Counted from the stretch's first letter, positions 24,304-32,128 are shown. The stretch is DNA of 41,507 bases from Haloplanus sp. (GCF_028275055.1 NZ_JAQCNJ010000055.1:1-41507), one strand, 5' to 3'. Translations and numbers: made by a program. Notes: generated by a model not told the origin, from the sequence alone.

Positions 24304-26433
24304 ATGAACGTCGGTGCATTCGTCTGCTCCTGTGCGGACACGTGCGACATCGATCTAGAGGGCGTCCGGGACGGGGTCCAGGACGTGGAGGTCGTCGCCA
24401 GTTCGTCACACCTCTGTGACGACGGCCTTCCGGCCATGGCCCATCTGATCGAGGAGTACGGCCTCGACCAGCTCCTCGTCACGACCCCCGAACCGGGGTG
24501 TCAGGAGGCGATCACGGAGGTGGCCGTGGATGAGGGACTTCACCCGGAGGCCACGGCCTTTGTCGACCACCGGGAGGGGGCCGCGTGGGTCCACGAGTCC
24601 GACGAGGCGACCGACAAGACCGCCCGCCTGCTGAACGCCAAGCAGACGGGACTCGATCACGAGGCCCCCGGACGAACCGTTTCCCGAGACGCGGGCGACA
24701 CCGTCGCCGTTGTCGGCGATCCGGAAACCGCGGCCGACCTCGCCGACACCGCGGACGTGACCCTGATCGCCAACGGCGCGGAGTTCGACGGCGTCGACGC
24801 CGACCTCGACGGTGTCGATCTGGCCCGCGGTCGCGTCGTCGACGTCGTGGGGGAGTACGGCGAGTTCGAGATCGAACTCCGTGCCCGCGTCACCGAGGAC
24901 TGCATCTCGTGTATGGACTGCGTTCACGAGGGACCCGACGGCATGGTGACGCGCAGTCCGGTCGACATCGCTCCCGAGGCACCGGACGGCGAGTGGGCCG
25001 ACTGTTGTCCGGTCGACGCCATCGACCTCGACGGCGTCGAACGAACGATCGAGGCCGATCAGGTGATCTTCCCGGACGCGACCGGAAAGGCGAGAGGGGG
25101 ACGGATCGGGCTCTACACCGGTCCGGTCGACGGGGCGACCATCGCGGCCGTCGAGGACCTTCTCGGGGGCGTCGAGAAGCCGAAATACCTCGATCTGGAC
25201 ATGGACGTGTGCGCGGCTGGCGAGTCGAGTCAGGTGGGCTGTACCGCCTGTGTCGATGCCTGTCCCCACGACGCGGTCGACCGACCCCACGTCGACGAGG
25301 TGGAGTTCGACCTCGTGGCCTGTCAGGACTGTGGGGCGTGTACGAGCGCCTGTCCGACGGGCGCGACAACGCTTCGTGAGCCGTCGAACGAGCGCATCGC
25401 CCGGGAGGTCGAAACGCTTCTCGATCCCGGGACCGACGACGGCGGCCTCCTCAACGGTGTCCTGTCCGGCGGCGGCGGCATCGAAACGCCCGTGATCGCG
25501 TTCGTTTGTTCGGAGCGTGCCGACGACGCACTCCGGCGGTACGGCCGCCTCGCCCGGGAGAACGGCGACCTGCGCTACCCCCCCATCCTTCCCGTCTCGG
25601 TGAACTGCACCGACACCGTCGGTGAGGCCCACATCATGCACGCCCTCGCCGCCGGGGCCGACGGCGTCGCCATCGTGGGTTGTGGAGGCGACTGTCTCCA
25701 CTCCGGCCCGGACCCGAAGGCAGAACTGGTCGATCGCCTCAACCGCGCGACGGCCGACCTCGGGCTTGGCGAACGCGTCACCTTTCTCGCGCCCGACCCG
25801 TCGGAGCCGATGGCGTTCGTCGAGACCTTCTCGCGGTTCGTGACCGAACTCGGTTCGACGCCGGTCCCCGAGGGCGGCCACGAGGCGACGGGGACCGTCA
25901 GGGGCGACAAGCCGAACCCGCCGTTCAACAGCCACGACTGGACACTCGAGAGCGTCCGGGCCGTTCTCGACCACGTCGAACCCGAGCAGGAGATGATTCG
26001 CGGCCTGAAGGACTTCGGCTGGATGGACGTCTCCGAGGCGTGCAACCTCACGCCCACCTGTTCGACGCTGTGTCCCACCGACGCGATCCGTCGGACCGAG
26101 AACGCCGACCTGCAGTTCAACCACGAGGACTGTGTCAACTGCGGTCTCTGCGAGGACGGCTGTCCGGAAACCGCGATCACCATGCACGACGGGCTCGACC
26201 TCTCGCGGCTGCCGGAGAACCGCGACGGGGAGCACTGGGAGACGGTCTATGAGGGTGAGATGCGACAGTGTGTCCGTTGTGACAAGCCCTTCGCCAGCGA
26301 AGGAACCGCAGAACACATCGCGAGCCAAGTTGGGGAGACGGTGGAGGGAATCGCCCCCGGGGCCGAACACAGCGTCTTCGAGTACTGTGGGGACTGTCGT
26401 GCCGCGCTTCTCTTCGAAGAGGGGGGTCGCTGA
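24304..26433 (+). CDS. HdrA/MvhD-like multi-cluster iron-sulfur protein without flavin domain
   Basis: The protein has 709 residues. Residues 1-115 match the N-terminal domain of heterodisulfide reductase HdrA (VGAFVCSCADTC, and the HREGAAWVHE region). Where HdrA has its FAD Rossmann domain there is only a short collapsed segment (TVAVVGDPETAADLADTAD) without GxGxxG. Ferredoxin-like clusters follow (C200/C203/C206 with C234/C235; GCTACVDACP near 313-321; CQDCGACTSACP at 340-351). Then comes an MvhD-like domain (about 390-510: FVCSERADDALRR, VSVNCTDTVGEAH, VGCGGDCLHSG), another two-cluster ferredoxin (580-621) and a C-terminal CxxC...CxxC ribbon. It is cytoplasmic. The context suggests electron transfer linked to formate metabolism, but no partner is proven. 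Confidence 0.8.
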   Translation: MNVGAFVCSCADTCDIDLEGVRDGVQDVEVVASSSHLCDDGLPAMAHLIEEYGLDQLLVTTPEPGCQEAITEVAVDEGLHPEATAFVDHREGAAWVHESDEATDKTARLLNAKQTGLDHEAPGRTVSRDAGDTVAVVGDPETAADLADTADVTLIANGAEFDGVDADLDGVDLARGRVVDVVGEYGEFEIELRARVTEDCISCMDCVHEGPDGMVTRSPVDIAPEAPDGEWADCCPVDAIDLDGVERTIEADQVIFPDATGKARGGRIGLYTGPVDGATIAAVEDLLGGVEKPKYLDLDMDVCAAGESSQVGCTACVDACPHDAVDRPHVDEVEFDLVACQDCGACTSACPTGATTLREPSNERIAREVETLLDPGTDDGGLLNGVLSGGGGIETPVIAFVCSERADDALRRYGRLARENGDLRYPPILPVSVNCTDTVGEAHIMHALAAGADGVAIVGCGGDCLHSGPDPKAELVDRLNRATADLGLGERVTFLAPDPSEPMAFVETFSRFVTELGSTPVPEGGHEATGTVRGDKPNPPFNSHDWTLESVRAVLDHVEPEQEMIRGLKDFGWMDVSEACNLTPTCSTLCPTDAIRRTENADLQFNHEDCVNCGLCEDGCPETAITMHDGLDLSRLPENRDGEHWETVYEGEMRQCVRCDKPFASEGTAEHIASQVGETVEGIAPGAEHSVFEYCGDCRAALLFEEGGR

Positions 26434-27059
26434 TGGACGAACAAGCCCTCTACGAGTCGCGGCTCGAACTTGTCGACTTTCTGACCGAGGTGCTTCACGA
26501 CGTTCCCGACGAAGCGTTCGTCGAGACGCTTCTTGCCGGCGACTTCGAGACGCCCGACGGCGAGGTGAACGAACCGCTCGACCGCGGCTTCGACGAACTA
26601 CACACCTTCGCCGAGGAACACCGAGAGTACGACATCGAGGCCGTGGTCGATGTGCTCGAACAGGAGTACACGCGGCTCTTTATCGGACCCCGACCGCCCG
26701 TCATCGCCCACGAGACGTACTACCGCGAGGACGCGGACTACCTGGGCGAAGGGCTCGCCGAGGTGGAGGCGAGTTACAGCGCAGCCGGTTGGGCGCCGCC
26801 GGAGGAGTATCCCGAGGAAGACGACTTCATCGTTGTCGAACTCGCCTTTCTCCGCAACCTGATCGATCGGCAACGCCGCGGGGACGAGGAAGCCGTCGGC
26901 TTTGAGCGGGTGTTTCTCGACGAACACGCGCTGACGTGGGTCGACGCCTTCACCGACGACCTACGTCAGGAAACCGACAGTCGGCTGTTCGTCGCCATCG
27001 CCGACATCTACGAGGGCGTGTTGCGGTTCGAGGACGAACTCGTCGCGCAACTGGTTTAG
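26433..27059 (+). CDS. TorD-like molybdoenzyme assembly chaperone
   Basis: The protein has 208 residues and is all helical. It fits the TorD/DmsD/NarJ family: a Glu-rich helix ending VLEQEYTRLFIGPRPPVIAHETYYRE, with the family-typical Y-x-R-LF-x-GP core, and a later EDDFIVVELAFLRNLI. These chaperones bind the Tat signal or folded precursor of molybdoenzymes and help insert the cofactor before export. The obvious client is the Tat-signalled formate dehydrogenase catalytic subunit next door. Its ATG overlaps the stop of the HdrA/MvhD-like gene (TGATG), so both proteins are made together. Its end overlaps the convergent small membrane gene by four bases. Confidence 0.87.
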   Translation: MDEQALYESRLELVDFLTEVLHDVPDEAFVETLLAGDFETPDGEVNEPLDRGFDELHTFAEEHREYDIEAVVDVLEQEYTRLFIGPRPPVIAHETYYREDADYLGEGLAEVEASYSAAGWAPPEEYPEEDDFIVVELAFLRNLIDRQRRGDEEAVGFERVFLDEHALTWVDAFTDDLRQETDSRLFVAIADIYEGVLRFEDELVAQLV

Positions 27060-27298
27060 TCGCGGTCGGCCAACGCGACCGTTCCGGCCAGTCCGACAAC
27101 GGAGAGAACAAGCAGCACTACCGTCGCCGGCGTCGCCAGCGCCATCGCCTGTTCCATCCGGAAATACCACCGCCACGTTTTGACGAACTCCGCAAACATG
27201 GCGACGGTCGCGGCACCGAGAACGACGAGGAGGAGTCCGCCGATCGAGAGAACCGCCAGCCCGCGAAAGAGCCGCGGTACACTGGGGGGGCTACGCAT
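27056..27298 (-). CDS. Small membrane protein, paralog of its upstream neighbour
   Basis: The protein has 80 residues and two hydrophobic helices (about 12-35 and 50-74). Between them is FAEFVKTWRWYFRMEQ. Aligning it without gaps to the gene just upstream over 38 residues gives 13 identities (R-G, three Leu, T-V, A-E, T-W-x-W and E), which marks a tandem duplication. It lacks the His residues that the neighbour has in that loop. Its ATG overlaps the stop of the upstream gene by 8 bases (ATGCGTAG). It is the last gene of a three-gene set. The function is unknown. Confidence 0.72.
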   Translation of the reverse strand: MRSPPSVPRLFRGLAVLSIGGLLLVVLGAATVAMFAEFVKTWRWYFRMEQAMALATPATVVLLVLSVVGLAGTVALADRD

Positions 27299-27605
27299 CG
27301 ACGACCCTCCGGCCGAGTACCAACAACACCGCCGCAGGGAGCAACAGTGCCAGGACGCCGGCGACGAACACGCCCATGTAACTGATCGTCGATTCGAGGT
27401 GGATGGCCCAGTGCCACGTGCCCTTGATCTCGGCGATGATCCCGACGGTTCCCACCGTCAACAACGAGAACACGAGCACCGAGCCGAGCAGATACGTCGT
27501 TCCCCGCAAATAACCGAGAACACGACCCGGCCACGCGGACGGCGCGTCCGACTCACCGCTTGGCGGTCTGACCGTCTCCGTCTCGGTCGGTTCGGTCTCA
27601 GCCAT
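27291..27605 (-). CDS. Small membrane protein, paralog of its downstream neighbour
   Basis: The protein has 104 residues: an acidic Thr/Glu N-terminal tail (about 1-25), then two membrane helices (about 35-58 and 73-97) separated by the loop AEIKGTWHWAIHLES. The loop contains two His near the membrane face, possible metal or heme ligands. The hydrophobic core is paralogous to the downstream 80-residue protein. The ATG at 27605 overlaps the stop of the 49-residue gene upstream by 8 bases (ATGGCTGA). It is not recognised as a named family. Together the three proteins may form a membrane complex connected to the neighbouring redox genes. Confidence 0.74.
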   Translation of the reverse strand: MAETEPTETETVRPPSGESDAPSAWPGRVLGYLRGTTYLLGSVLVFSLLTVGTVGIIAEIKGTWHWAIHLESTISYMGVFVAGVLALLLPAAVLLVLGRRVVDA

Positions 27606-27747
27606 CGTTACCACCACCGGTCGACACCGCGTACGTCCGGTACATGTCGTAAACGACGAGCACCCCGACAACGGCACCGACGAGTAACAACGGAAGAGCG
27701 AGACGCATCGGGAGTGGGCCGTATGCGGCACCGAGATCTTGATGCAT
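27598..27747 (-). CDS. Tiny single-helix membrane protein
   Basis: This frame encodes 49 residues: a short N-terminus with His2 (MHQDLGAAYGP), one membrane helix (about 14-33, LALPLLLVGAVVGVLVV), then YDMYRTYAVS and a Gly-rich end. A ribosome binding site GAGGAG lies about 5 bases before the ATG. A TATA-like element near 27783-27790 lies about 40 bases upstream, so this transcript has a leader, unlike most here. Its stop overlaps the next start by 8 bases. It heads the three-gene set of small membrane proteins. The function is unknown; it may be an assembly or anchoring subunit. Confidence 0.68.
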   Translation of the reverse strand: MHQDLGAAYGPLPMRLALPLLLVGAVVGVLVVYDMYRTYAVSTGGGNDG

Positions 27748-27875
27748 GCAACTCCTCGCTGAGCAATAATGTGTGATTCAGAAGTATATACCCTCGGGTC
27801 TGATCGGGCCGCCGGCACCCTCCCCGTTCGAGCGGGCGGGTGATGCGAGACGCTTATGATCGTTGCAACCATCAG

Positions 27876-29114
27876 ATGGACAAGACGATGACATCTCGAC
27901 GGTCCGCACTCGCCCGCCTCGGCGCACTCGCCGGAACTCTCGGCCTCTCAGGGTGTGCGCAGGTTCTCGGGTCGGCCAGCGACAGCGGGACAGACCTGCC
28001 GCCGAACCCCCACGCCGATTCGCTCCCGGACCAGCAGTTCGCACAGAACGCGCATCTTCCCACCGACGAGGCGGGCAACGATCTTCAGGCGCACTACCGC
28101 CGCCTCATTTTTCTGACCCTCGACGGTGCCCCCTCCGACGACGCCGAGCGGACGGTCGAGCGCGGGATGCGGACGATCGAGGCAGCGTACGATTGGCGCC
28201 CCGACGGGCTCTTCCACGTTCTCGCGTGGGGGACCGACTACTTCAAGCGGCTGGGAAAACTGTCGGCGGCGCCGATCTCGGAGCCGCGGGTGATCTCGCG
28301 GACCGACGATCCGGACCTTCTCGAGTTCGACGCCCTGTTGATCCTCGAAAGCGACATGCCCTCGCGGTTGACCGCTGTCGAGAACGCCATGTTCGGGTCA
28401 GCCGATACGCTCGGCGGCGAACCGGTCGAAGACCCTCTCGGCGACGTGTTCTCCATCGCGGAGGTCCGGACCGGCTTTCTCGGCAAAGGGCTGCCGGCCG
28501 AACACGCCAACGTCGAGGGAATCCCTGTCGGCGCGCTCTCCGAGGACGACCCCACGTTTATGGGCTTCTTCTCGGACCGGCAGGGAACGCAGGCGAGCGA
28601 AGACCGGGTGACCATCGACTCGGGACGGTTCGCGGGCGGCACGACGCTCCACGTCTCACACCTCACACAGAGCCTCGGCGGCTGGTGGGAGGCACTCGAC
28701 GACACCGAACGCGTCGCGCGAATGTTCTCACCCGAGTTCGACCCGTCCGACATCCCCGACTTCGGGGCCGACGTCCCATTTACCGATGCCGTCCGGGACC
28801 ACGCCGAGGAGTTCGACGTCGTGGGCCACCACGAGAAGGTCGCGCAGGTCCGGCGTGACGGCGAACCGATCGTCCTCCGGCGGGATTTCAATACGACCGA
28901 CGGCGATCAGGCCGGCGTCCACTTCCTGTCGTTCCAACGAACGCTCGATCACTTCCGTGCCACCAGGCGGGCGATGAACGGGTGGTACGTCCGGGACGAC
29001 AGCCGGTCGATCACGGACCGCGAAAACAACGGGATCCTCAACTTCATCGACGTCCAGTCGCGCGCGAACTTCTACGTCCCGCGCCGCGACCGGCGGTCGT
29101 TCCCGTTGTACTGA
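27876..29114 (+). CDS. Tat-exported DUF7405-like protein, distantly related to DyP peroxidases
   Basis: The protein has about 412 residues from ATG 27876 (ATG 27888 is also possible). The N-terminus TSRRSALARLGALAGTLGLSGC combines a twin-arginine motif with a lipobox ending in Cys, so it should be an exported lipoprotein. The body resembles haloarchaeal DUF7405 proteins and, more distantly, the two-ferredoxin-fold DyP peroxidases. The relevant segments are VERRTGFLGKG-like VRTGFLGKGLPAEH, a His in HVSHLTQSLGGWW, VVGHHEKVAQVRRDG and the late segment FLSFQRTLDHF. I do not see a clean GxxDG heme-pocket motif, so peroxidase activity is uncertain. It is divergent from the three-gene membrane set and shares its 128-base promoter region. 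Confidence 0.68.
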   Translation: MDKTMTSRRSALARLGALAGTLGLSGCAQVLGSASDSGTDLPPNPHADSLPDQQFAQNAHLPTDEAGNDLQAHYRRLIFLTLDGAPSDDAERTVERGMRTIEAAYDWRPDGLFHVLAWGTDYFKRLGKLSAAPISEPRVISRTDDPDLLEFDALLILESDMPSRLTAVENAMFGSADTLGGEPVEDPLGDVFSIAEVRTGFLGKGLPAEHANVEGIPVGALSEDDPTFMGFFSDRQGTQASEDRVTIDSGRFAGGTTLHVSHLTQSLGGWWEALDDTERVARMFSPEFDPSDIPDFGADVPFTDAVRDHAEEFDVVGHHEKVAQVRRDGEPIVLRRDFNTTDGDQAGVHFLSFQRTLDHFRATRRAMNGWYVRDDSRSITDRENNGILNFIDVQSRANFYVPRRDRRSFPLY

Positions 29115-29131
29115 TCGACAAAAAACGTCGG

Positions 29132-29320
29132 CTACTCGATGTCTTCGACGAGCGAGTCGGGGTCCGGGGTGGCGGAGCCGGTGATATCTTCGGCCCGAAT
29201 ATCACCGTCGATCTCCCCCTCGTTGAGTTCGTGCGGGGCGATGTTGTACTCCCAGATTTCTCTGCCTCTGTACCCTTCGTTTGCCCCCTGCGGGCGCCAG
29301 TCGAGGTCTTTCTTTGTCAT
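29132..29320 (-). CDS. Small acidic hypothetical protein
   Basis: The frame encodes 62 residues, starting MTKKDLDWRPQGANEGYRGRE and ending with an acidic DPDSLVEDIE tail. There are no cysteines or hydrophobic segments. The Trp- and Tyr-containing stretch WEYNIAPHELNEGEIDGDI looks like a small folded or binding element. I do not recognise a family. The frame converges with the DUF7405-like gene, 17 bases away. Codon use matches neighbouring genes and an AT-rich TAGTAGCC stretch upstream (about 29346-29353 region) could be a promoter. Confidence 0.55.
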   Translation of the reverse strand: MTKKDLDWRPQGANEGYRGREIWEYNIAPHELNEGEIDGDIRAEDITGSATPDPDSLVEDIE

Positions 29321-29367
29321 ACGCTATCACGCGTTTCGAGGCGGGGCTACTAAATCCTTCGCAGGAA

Positions 29368-29712
29368 TCAGGTCGGCGGCGCGTTCGGTGGCCGGTCGTC
29401 GTCATCGTCGGAGAAGGCATCGGAAAACAGATCCACGTGGAGGCGGAGAACCGTCGCCTCGTCGAGGCCGGTGTCGGCGGCCTGTTCGGACAGGAGCGTC
29501 GCCACCGCGTCGCTCGGGGTGTAGTTGAGTTCGTCCGTCTCGGCGTCCACCTCGAAATCGGCCTCGGTCCGTCCGGAGACCAGATACTCGATCTCTAGTA
29601 AGGCCTGTTCGGCCTTTGTCTCGAGAGCCGTCTCCCGGTCCTCGAGACGCGCTTCGGCCCAGTCGTCGGCCGCGTCGACGAACCGTTCGGTCAGGTCGAT
29701 GGTGAGGGTCAG
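29368..29712 (-). CDS. Acidic helical hypothetical protein with apparent CTG start
   Basis: The protein has about 114 residues. The visible product runs LTLTIDLTERFVDAADDWAE, followed by a helical Glu/Ala-rich region and an acidic tail (DDDDDRPPNAPPT). There is no ATG, GTG or TTG in frame near the expected N-terminus. The only sensible start is CTG at 29710-29712, which overlaps the stop of the zinc-ribbon gene as CTGA, in the place where ATGA overlaps are normal. It may therefore use a non-standard start, or a base change may have altered it. The function is unknown, but coupling suggests it works with the zinc-ribbon protein. Confidence 0.6.
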   Translation of the reverse strand: MTLTIDLTERFVDAADDWAEARLEDRETALETKAEQALLEIEYLVSGRTEADFEVDAETDELNYTPSDAVATLLSEQAADTGLDEATVLRLHVDLFSDAFSDDDDDRPPNAPPT

Positions 29713-29849
29713 AACGAGACCCCCTCCCCTTCGAACGCCGGTTCGAAGCGCGCGGACTCCTCGCAGGCCGGGCAGGTCTTGACGACCGTCTCGCGTTCGA
29801 CGAGTCCGAGTCGCATGAAATGCCCGCACTCGCTACACTCGTACTGCAT
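29709..29849 (-). CDS. Small zinc-ribbon protein
   Basis: The frame encodes 46 residues with two CxxC pairs (C5/C8 and C26/C29): MQYECSECGHFMRLGL, then KTCPACEESARFEP. This is a rubredoxin- or zinc-ribbon-like fold of minimal size. It starts three bases after the stop of the two-helix membrane gene, and its stop overlaps the next gene, so the three genes form an operon. Proteins of this kind are common in haloarchaea; some affect RNA or protein binding, but no function can be assigned here. Confidence 0.72.
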   Translation of the reverse strand: MQYECSECGHFMRLGLVERETVVKTCPACEESARFEPAFEGEGVSF

Positions 29850-29852
29850 CGG

Positions 29853-30101
29853 TCACTCCCACGGATCGGGTGCCGGTTCTTCCTCGCTCAACTCCCCGTA
29901 GAGAACGAACAGCAACGCAAGCGTCGCCCCCATAACGACGAGGCCGATCAGCCCGGAGATCGGTGTTTGCCCGACGCCGCCGCTCGACAACGGACCGAGC
30001 CGTTGGTATACGGTCAGTATCGTCAAGACGATCCAGATGCCCGCCGCGATGGCGCCGAACGTGACGATTCGTGATTGCGAGAGTGCGGTTCGAAGGCCCA
30101 T
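29853..30101 (-). CDS. Two-helix membrane protein
   Basis: The protein has 82 residues. It starts MGLRTALSQSRIVTFGAIAAG and has helices at about 12-33 and 53-75, ending in an acidic tail (ELSEEEPAPDPWE). I chose the ATG 30101 because it gives a short cytoplasmic N-terminus; an in-frame upstream start at 30131 would add nine residues. It is first in the operon with the zinc-ribbon and CTG-start genes. No family is recognised. Confidence 0.65.
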   Translation of the reverse strand: MGLRTALSQSRIVTFGAIAAGIWIVLTILTVYQRLGPLSSGGVGQTPISGLIGLVVMGATLALLFVLYGELSEEEPAPDPWE

Positions 30102-30142
30102 GATACCACTACTCACGTATAGAACAGCCACCGAATAAAAAG

Positions 30143-30904
30143 CTACTCCTCGTCCAACGTCCAGTCGGCCTTCTCGGCCGCCTCCGCGAGCGGGACGAAC
30201 TCCCAGTCGGCCTCGGCGGCGACGCGTTCGTCCTCGCCTTTGATGCCGACGACGACCATTCGCTCCGCGTAGAACATCGAACGTGGACCGACCTCCGCGA
30301 GTCGTTCCCCCGGTCCAGTGCCGGTCCCGCTGAAGAAATCGGCGTCAACGCCGTGTTCGCGCTGGAAGCGGTTGATGACCGGCGTGTCCACACGGCCGAC
30401 GATGCCGACCCAGTCCGCCCACGCGTCGGCGTCGGTGAACGCCGAGGCCGGGTACGCCAGTCGTTGGGCGGCCCGGTAGGTGAGTGCCATCGTCATGTCG
30501 TCGGGATCCTCGCCGTGGGGTGCCCCACCGGTCGCCCGGCGGGTCGTCGAGGTGGCGTCCTCGTTCTCGGGCACACCACCCTCGGGCGTCTCCCGATCCC
30601 CGGCGGGTGAACTTCCCGCGCCGCCGCCCTCGATGGGAATGCCGACCGGCTTGTCGTCGCCCTGCCTGGGGACGTGCGGAGTGGGGGTGTGGCCGTTGTC
30701 GCCACCGTCGTCGGTGCCGTCGGTACCGCCGTTACCCCACGATCCGTCGAGGTCGGTGTGACCAGCGTCGCTCGTCACGAACGGGTCGTCCGGTTCCTCT
30801 GTCGGGTCACCCTCGCCCCGCCAGAACCAGTCCCCGCGGGTCGGTTCGTCGTCCGGTTCGTCGTCGTCAACTTCGACGTCGTCTAGGTCGATTCTGTCGG
30901 TCAT
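30143..30904 (-). CDS. Acidic DUF7124-like hypothetical protein
   Basis: The protein has 253 residues. The N-terminal 130 residues are low-complexity and acidic, with Asp/Glu/Gly/Pro repeats and three short DWFW or DPF motifs. The C-terminal 115 residues form a compact domain (MTMALTYRAAQRLAYPASAF, ADWVGIVG, DFFSGTGTGPGERL, MVVVGIKGEDERVA) that resembles a haloarchaeal domain I recall as DUF7124. There is no membrane segment. The start at ATG 30904 is preferred over a long basic upstream extension. The role is unknown; the long tail suggests a scaffold or interaction partner. Confidence 0.6.
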   Translation of the reverse strand: MTDRIDLDDVEVDDDEPDDEPTRGDWFWRGEGDPTEEPDDPFVTSDAGHTDLDGSWGNGGTDGTDDGGDNGHTPTPHVPRQGDDKPVGIPIEGGGAGSSPAGDRETPEGGVPENEDATSTTRRATGGAPHGEDPDDMTMALTYRAAQRLAYPASAFTDADAWADWVGIVGRVDTPVINRFQREHGVDADFFSGTGTGPGERLAEVGPRSMFYAERMVVVGIKGEDERVAAEADWEFVPLAEAAEKADWTLDEE

Positions 30905-31084
30905 GAGTTCGGCGTCCCGGTCGTGTTGTTTCGCGTCGGGCGAATGGTGACCCGTTACCAGTTCCCACAATAAAACCTGTCGCCGGGTCACTCCGGCCAA
31001 ATTATCAGTATAGATACCCTTCCGGCGACGACGCCGCGATCGCAGGTAGAGGTCGCGGTTTTCGAGCCGGTCAGGCAACGGCCT

Positions 31085-31109
31085 CGGAGGCGGCGAGTCG
31101 CCGCCTCCG
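31085..31109. repeat. Strong inverted repeat downstream of the four-helix membrane gene
   Basis: The arms CGGAGGCGGCGA and TCGCCGCCTCCG are perfect 12-base complements separated by one base. The element lies 9 bases beyond the stop of the minus-strand gene ending at 31118, where a stable RNA hairpin could protect or end the message. No T-tract follows on that strand, so it is not a classic intrinsic terminator. Confidence 0.6.
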
Positions 31110-31117
31110 GGCCGGTA

Positions 31118-32128
31118 TCACGAGTCGCGAAGAACCAGCGGCCCGATTGCGAGGGTCCGCTTGGCAACGGTGAGAATCCGGAGGATGTAGGAGATAAAGA
31201 GTATGAACGGCACGAGCGTCACGGCGAGTGCCCCGCCGACGACGACGACGAGGTGGTCGACACCGAGCGTACTCCCGGGTGCCGTGCCGGCATCGACGCC
31301 GACGAGGGTGACGCTTGCGACGACCAGTGCCGGCACCGCCGCATACAGGATCCGTCTCGAGAGTTCGATCAGGGCCCACTGGAAGTACAACGTCTTGATG
31401 TGCTCGCGGGCGGGCCCGAACAACGACAGGGCCGTCGTCAGATCGTCCAACAGGCCGCGCTGGTGGGCAGTGAGGTCGTCGTGGGTGTCGACGATGCGCT
31501 CGATCCGAACGAGTTTCGGCCCGTAGTCGAAATCGAGCGCGGCAAACAACACGTCGAAGCTCCCGAACTCCGCGTCTGTGAGCCGTCCACGCACGTCGGC
31601 CGCGTTCTCGACGGTGCCCTCGGTGAACGCGTTTATTTCCCCTCGAAGGTCGGGATCGGTTCCGGCGGTGTCGGCCGACTCCTGGAGAGTCCGGGAGCGG
31701 TCCGCAACGGCACCGAGCAGAACGCTCAAAAAGGCCGCCGGCTCCGCGGGCACCGGCGAACCGAGAAGCGTCTCGAGGTCCCGTCGGAACGCCATCGTGC
31801 CGTCCATGCGCCCGCGCTGATCGCCGAGAGGACCGTTCTCCTGTGTGAGAACGAGTTGTCCGATCGTGACGACGAGTGTCGTGCCGGTGACAACGACGCC
31901 GATCATCGTCGAGAAGATCGTTTCGATCGGATCGCTCGACTCGACGCGGGCGGCAAACGAAGGGACGACGGCGTCGACAACGACCACGAACCCGATGAAA
32001 ACGAGGAGTGTGAGGCCGGCGACAAGGAGAAGCCGGTCCGTACGCATCAGAAGCCAGAGCACCGGTCCGCTGTTGTCGGCGCGTGCCCGCATCGTGTCTG
32101 CCGTGCCGGCGCTCGACTCGTTCGTCAT
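31118..32128 (-). CDS. Four-helix membrane protein of unknown function
   Basis: The protein has 336 residues. Two helices (about 29-50 and 68-92) are followed by a soluble helical region of some 150 residues, then two more helices (about 247-270 and 285-312). A conserved-looking stretch TIGQLVLTQENGPLGDQRGRM leads from the second helix into the cytoplasmic part. It is known to me only as a recurrent haloarchaeal membrane protein. The ATG 32128 is about 27 bases from CTATACGTGG on the minus strand. It is divergent from the PhaB-like gene. Possible roles such as channel or sensor are speculation. Confidence 0.65.
   Translation of the reverse strand: MTNESSAGTADTMRARADNSGPVLWLLMRTDRLLLVAGLTLLVFIGFVVVVDAVVPSFAARVESSDPIETIFSTMIGVVVTGTTLVVTIGQLVLTQENGPLGDQRGRMDGTMAFRRDLETLLGSPVPAEPAAFLSVLLGAVADRSRTLQESADTAGTDPDLRGEINAFTEGTVENAADVRGRLTDAEFGSFDVLFAALDFDYGPKLVRIERIVDTHDDLTAHQRGLLDDLTTALSLFGPAREHIKTLYFQWALIELSRRILYAAVPALVVASVTLVGVDAGTAPGSTLGVDHLVVVVGGALAVTLVPFILFISYILRILTVAKRTLAIGPLVLRDS

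Noticed and set aside
24406-26370. 654-codon open frame on the minus strand opposite the HdrA/MvhD-like gene
   Set aside because: The plus strand carries conserved ferredoxin motifs; the minus frame has no recognisable domain and no promoter.
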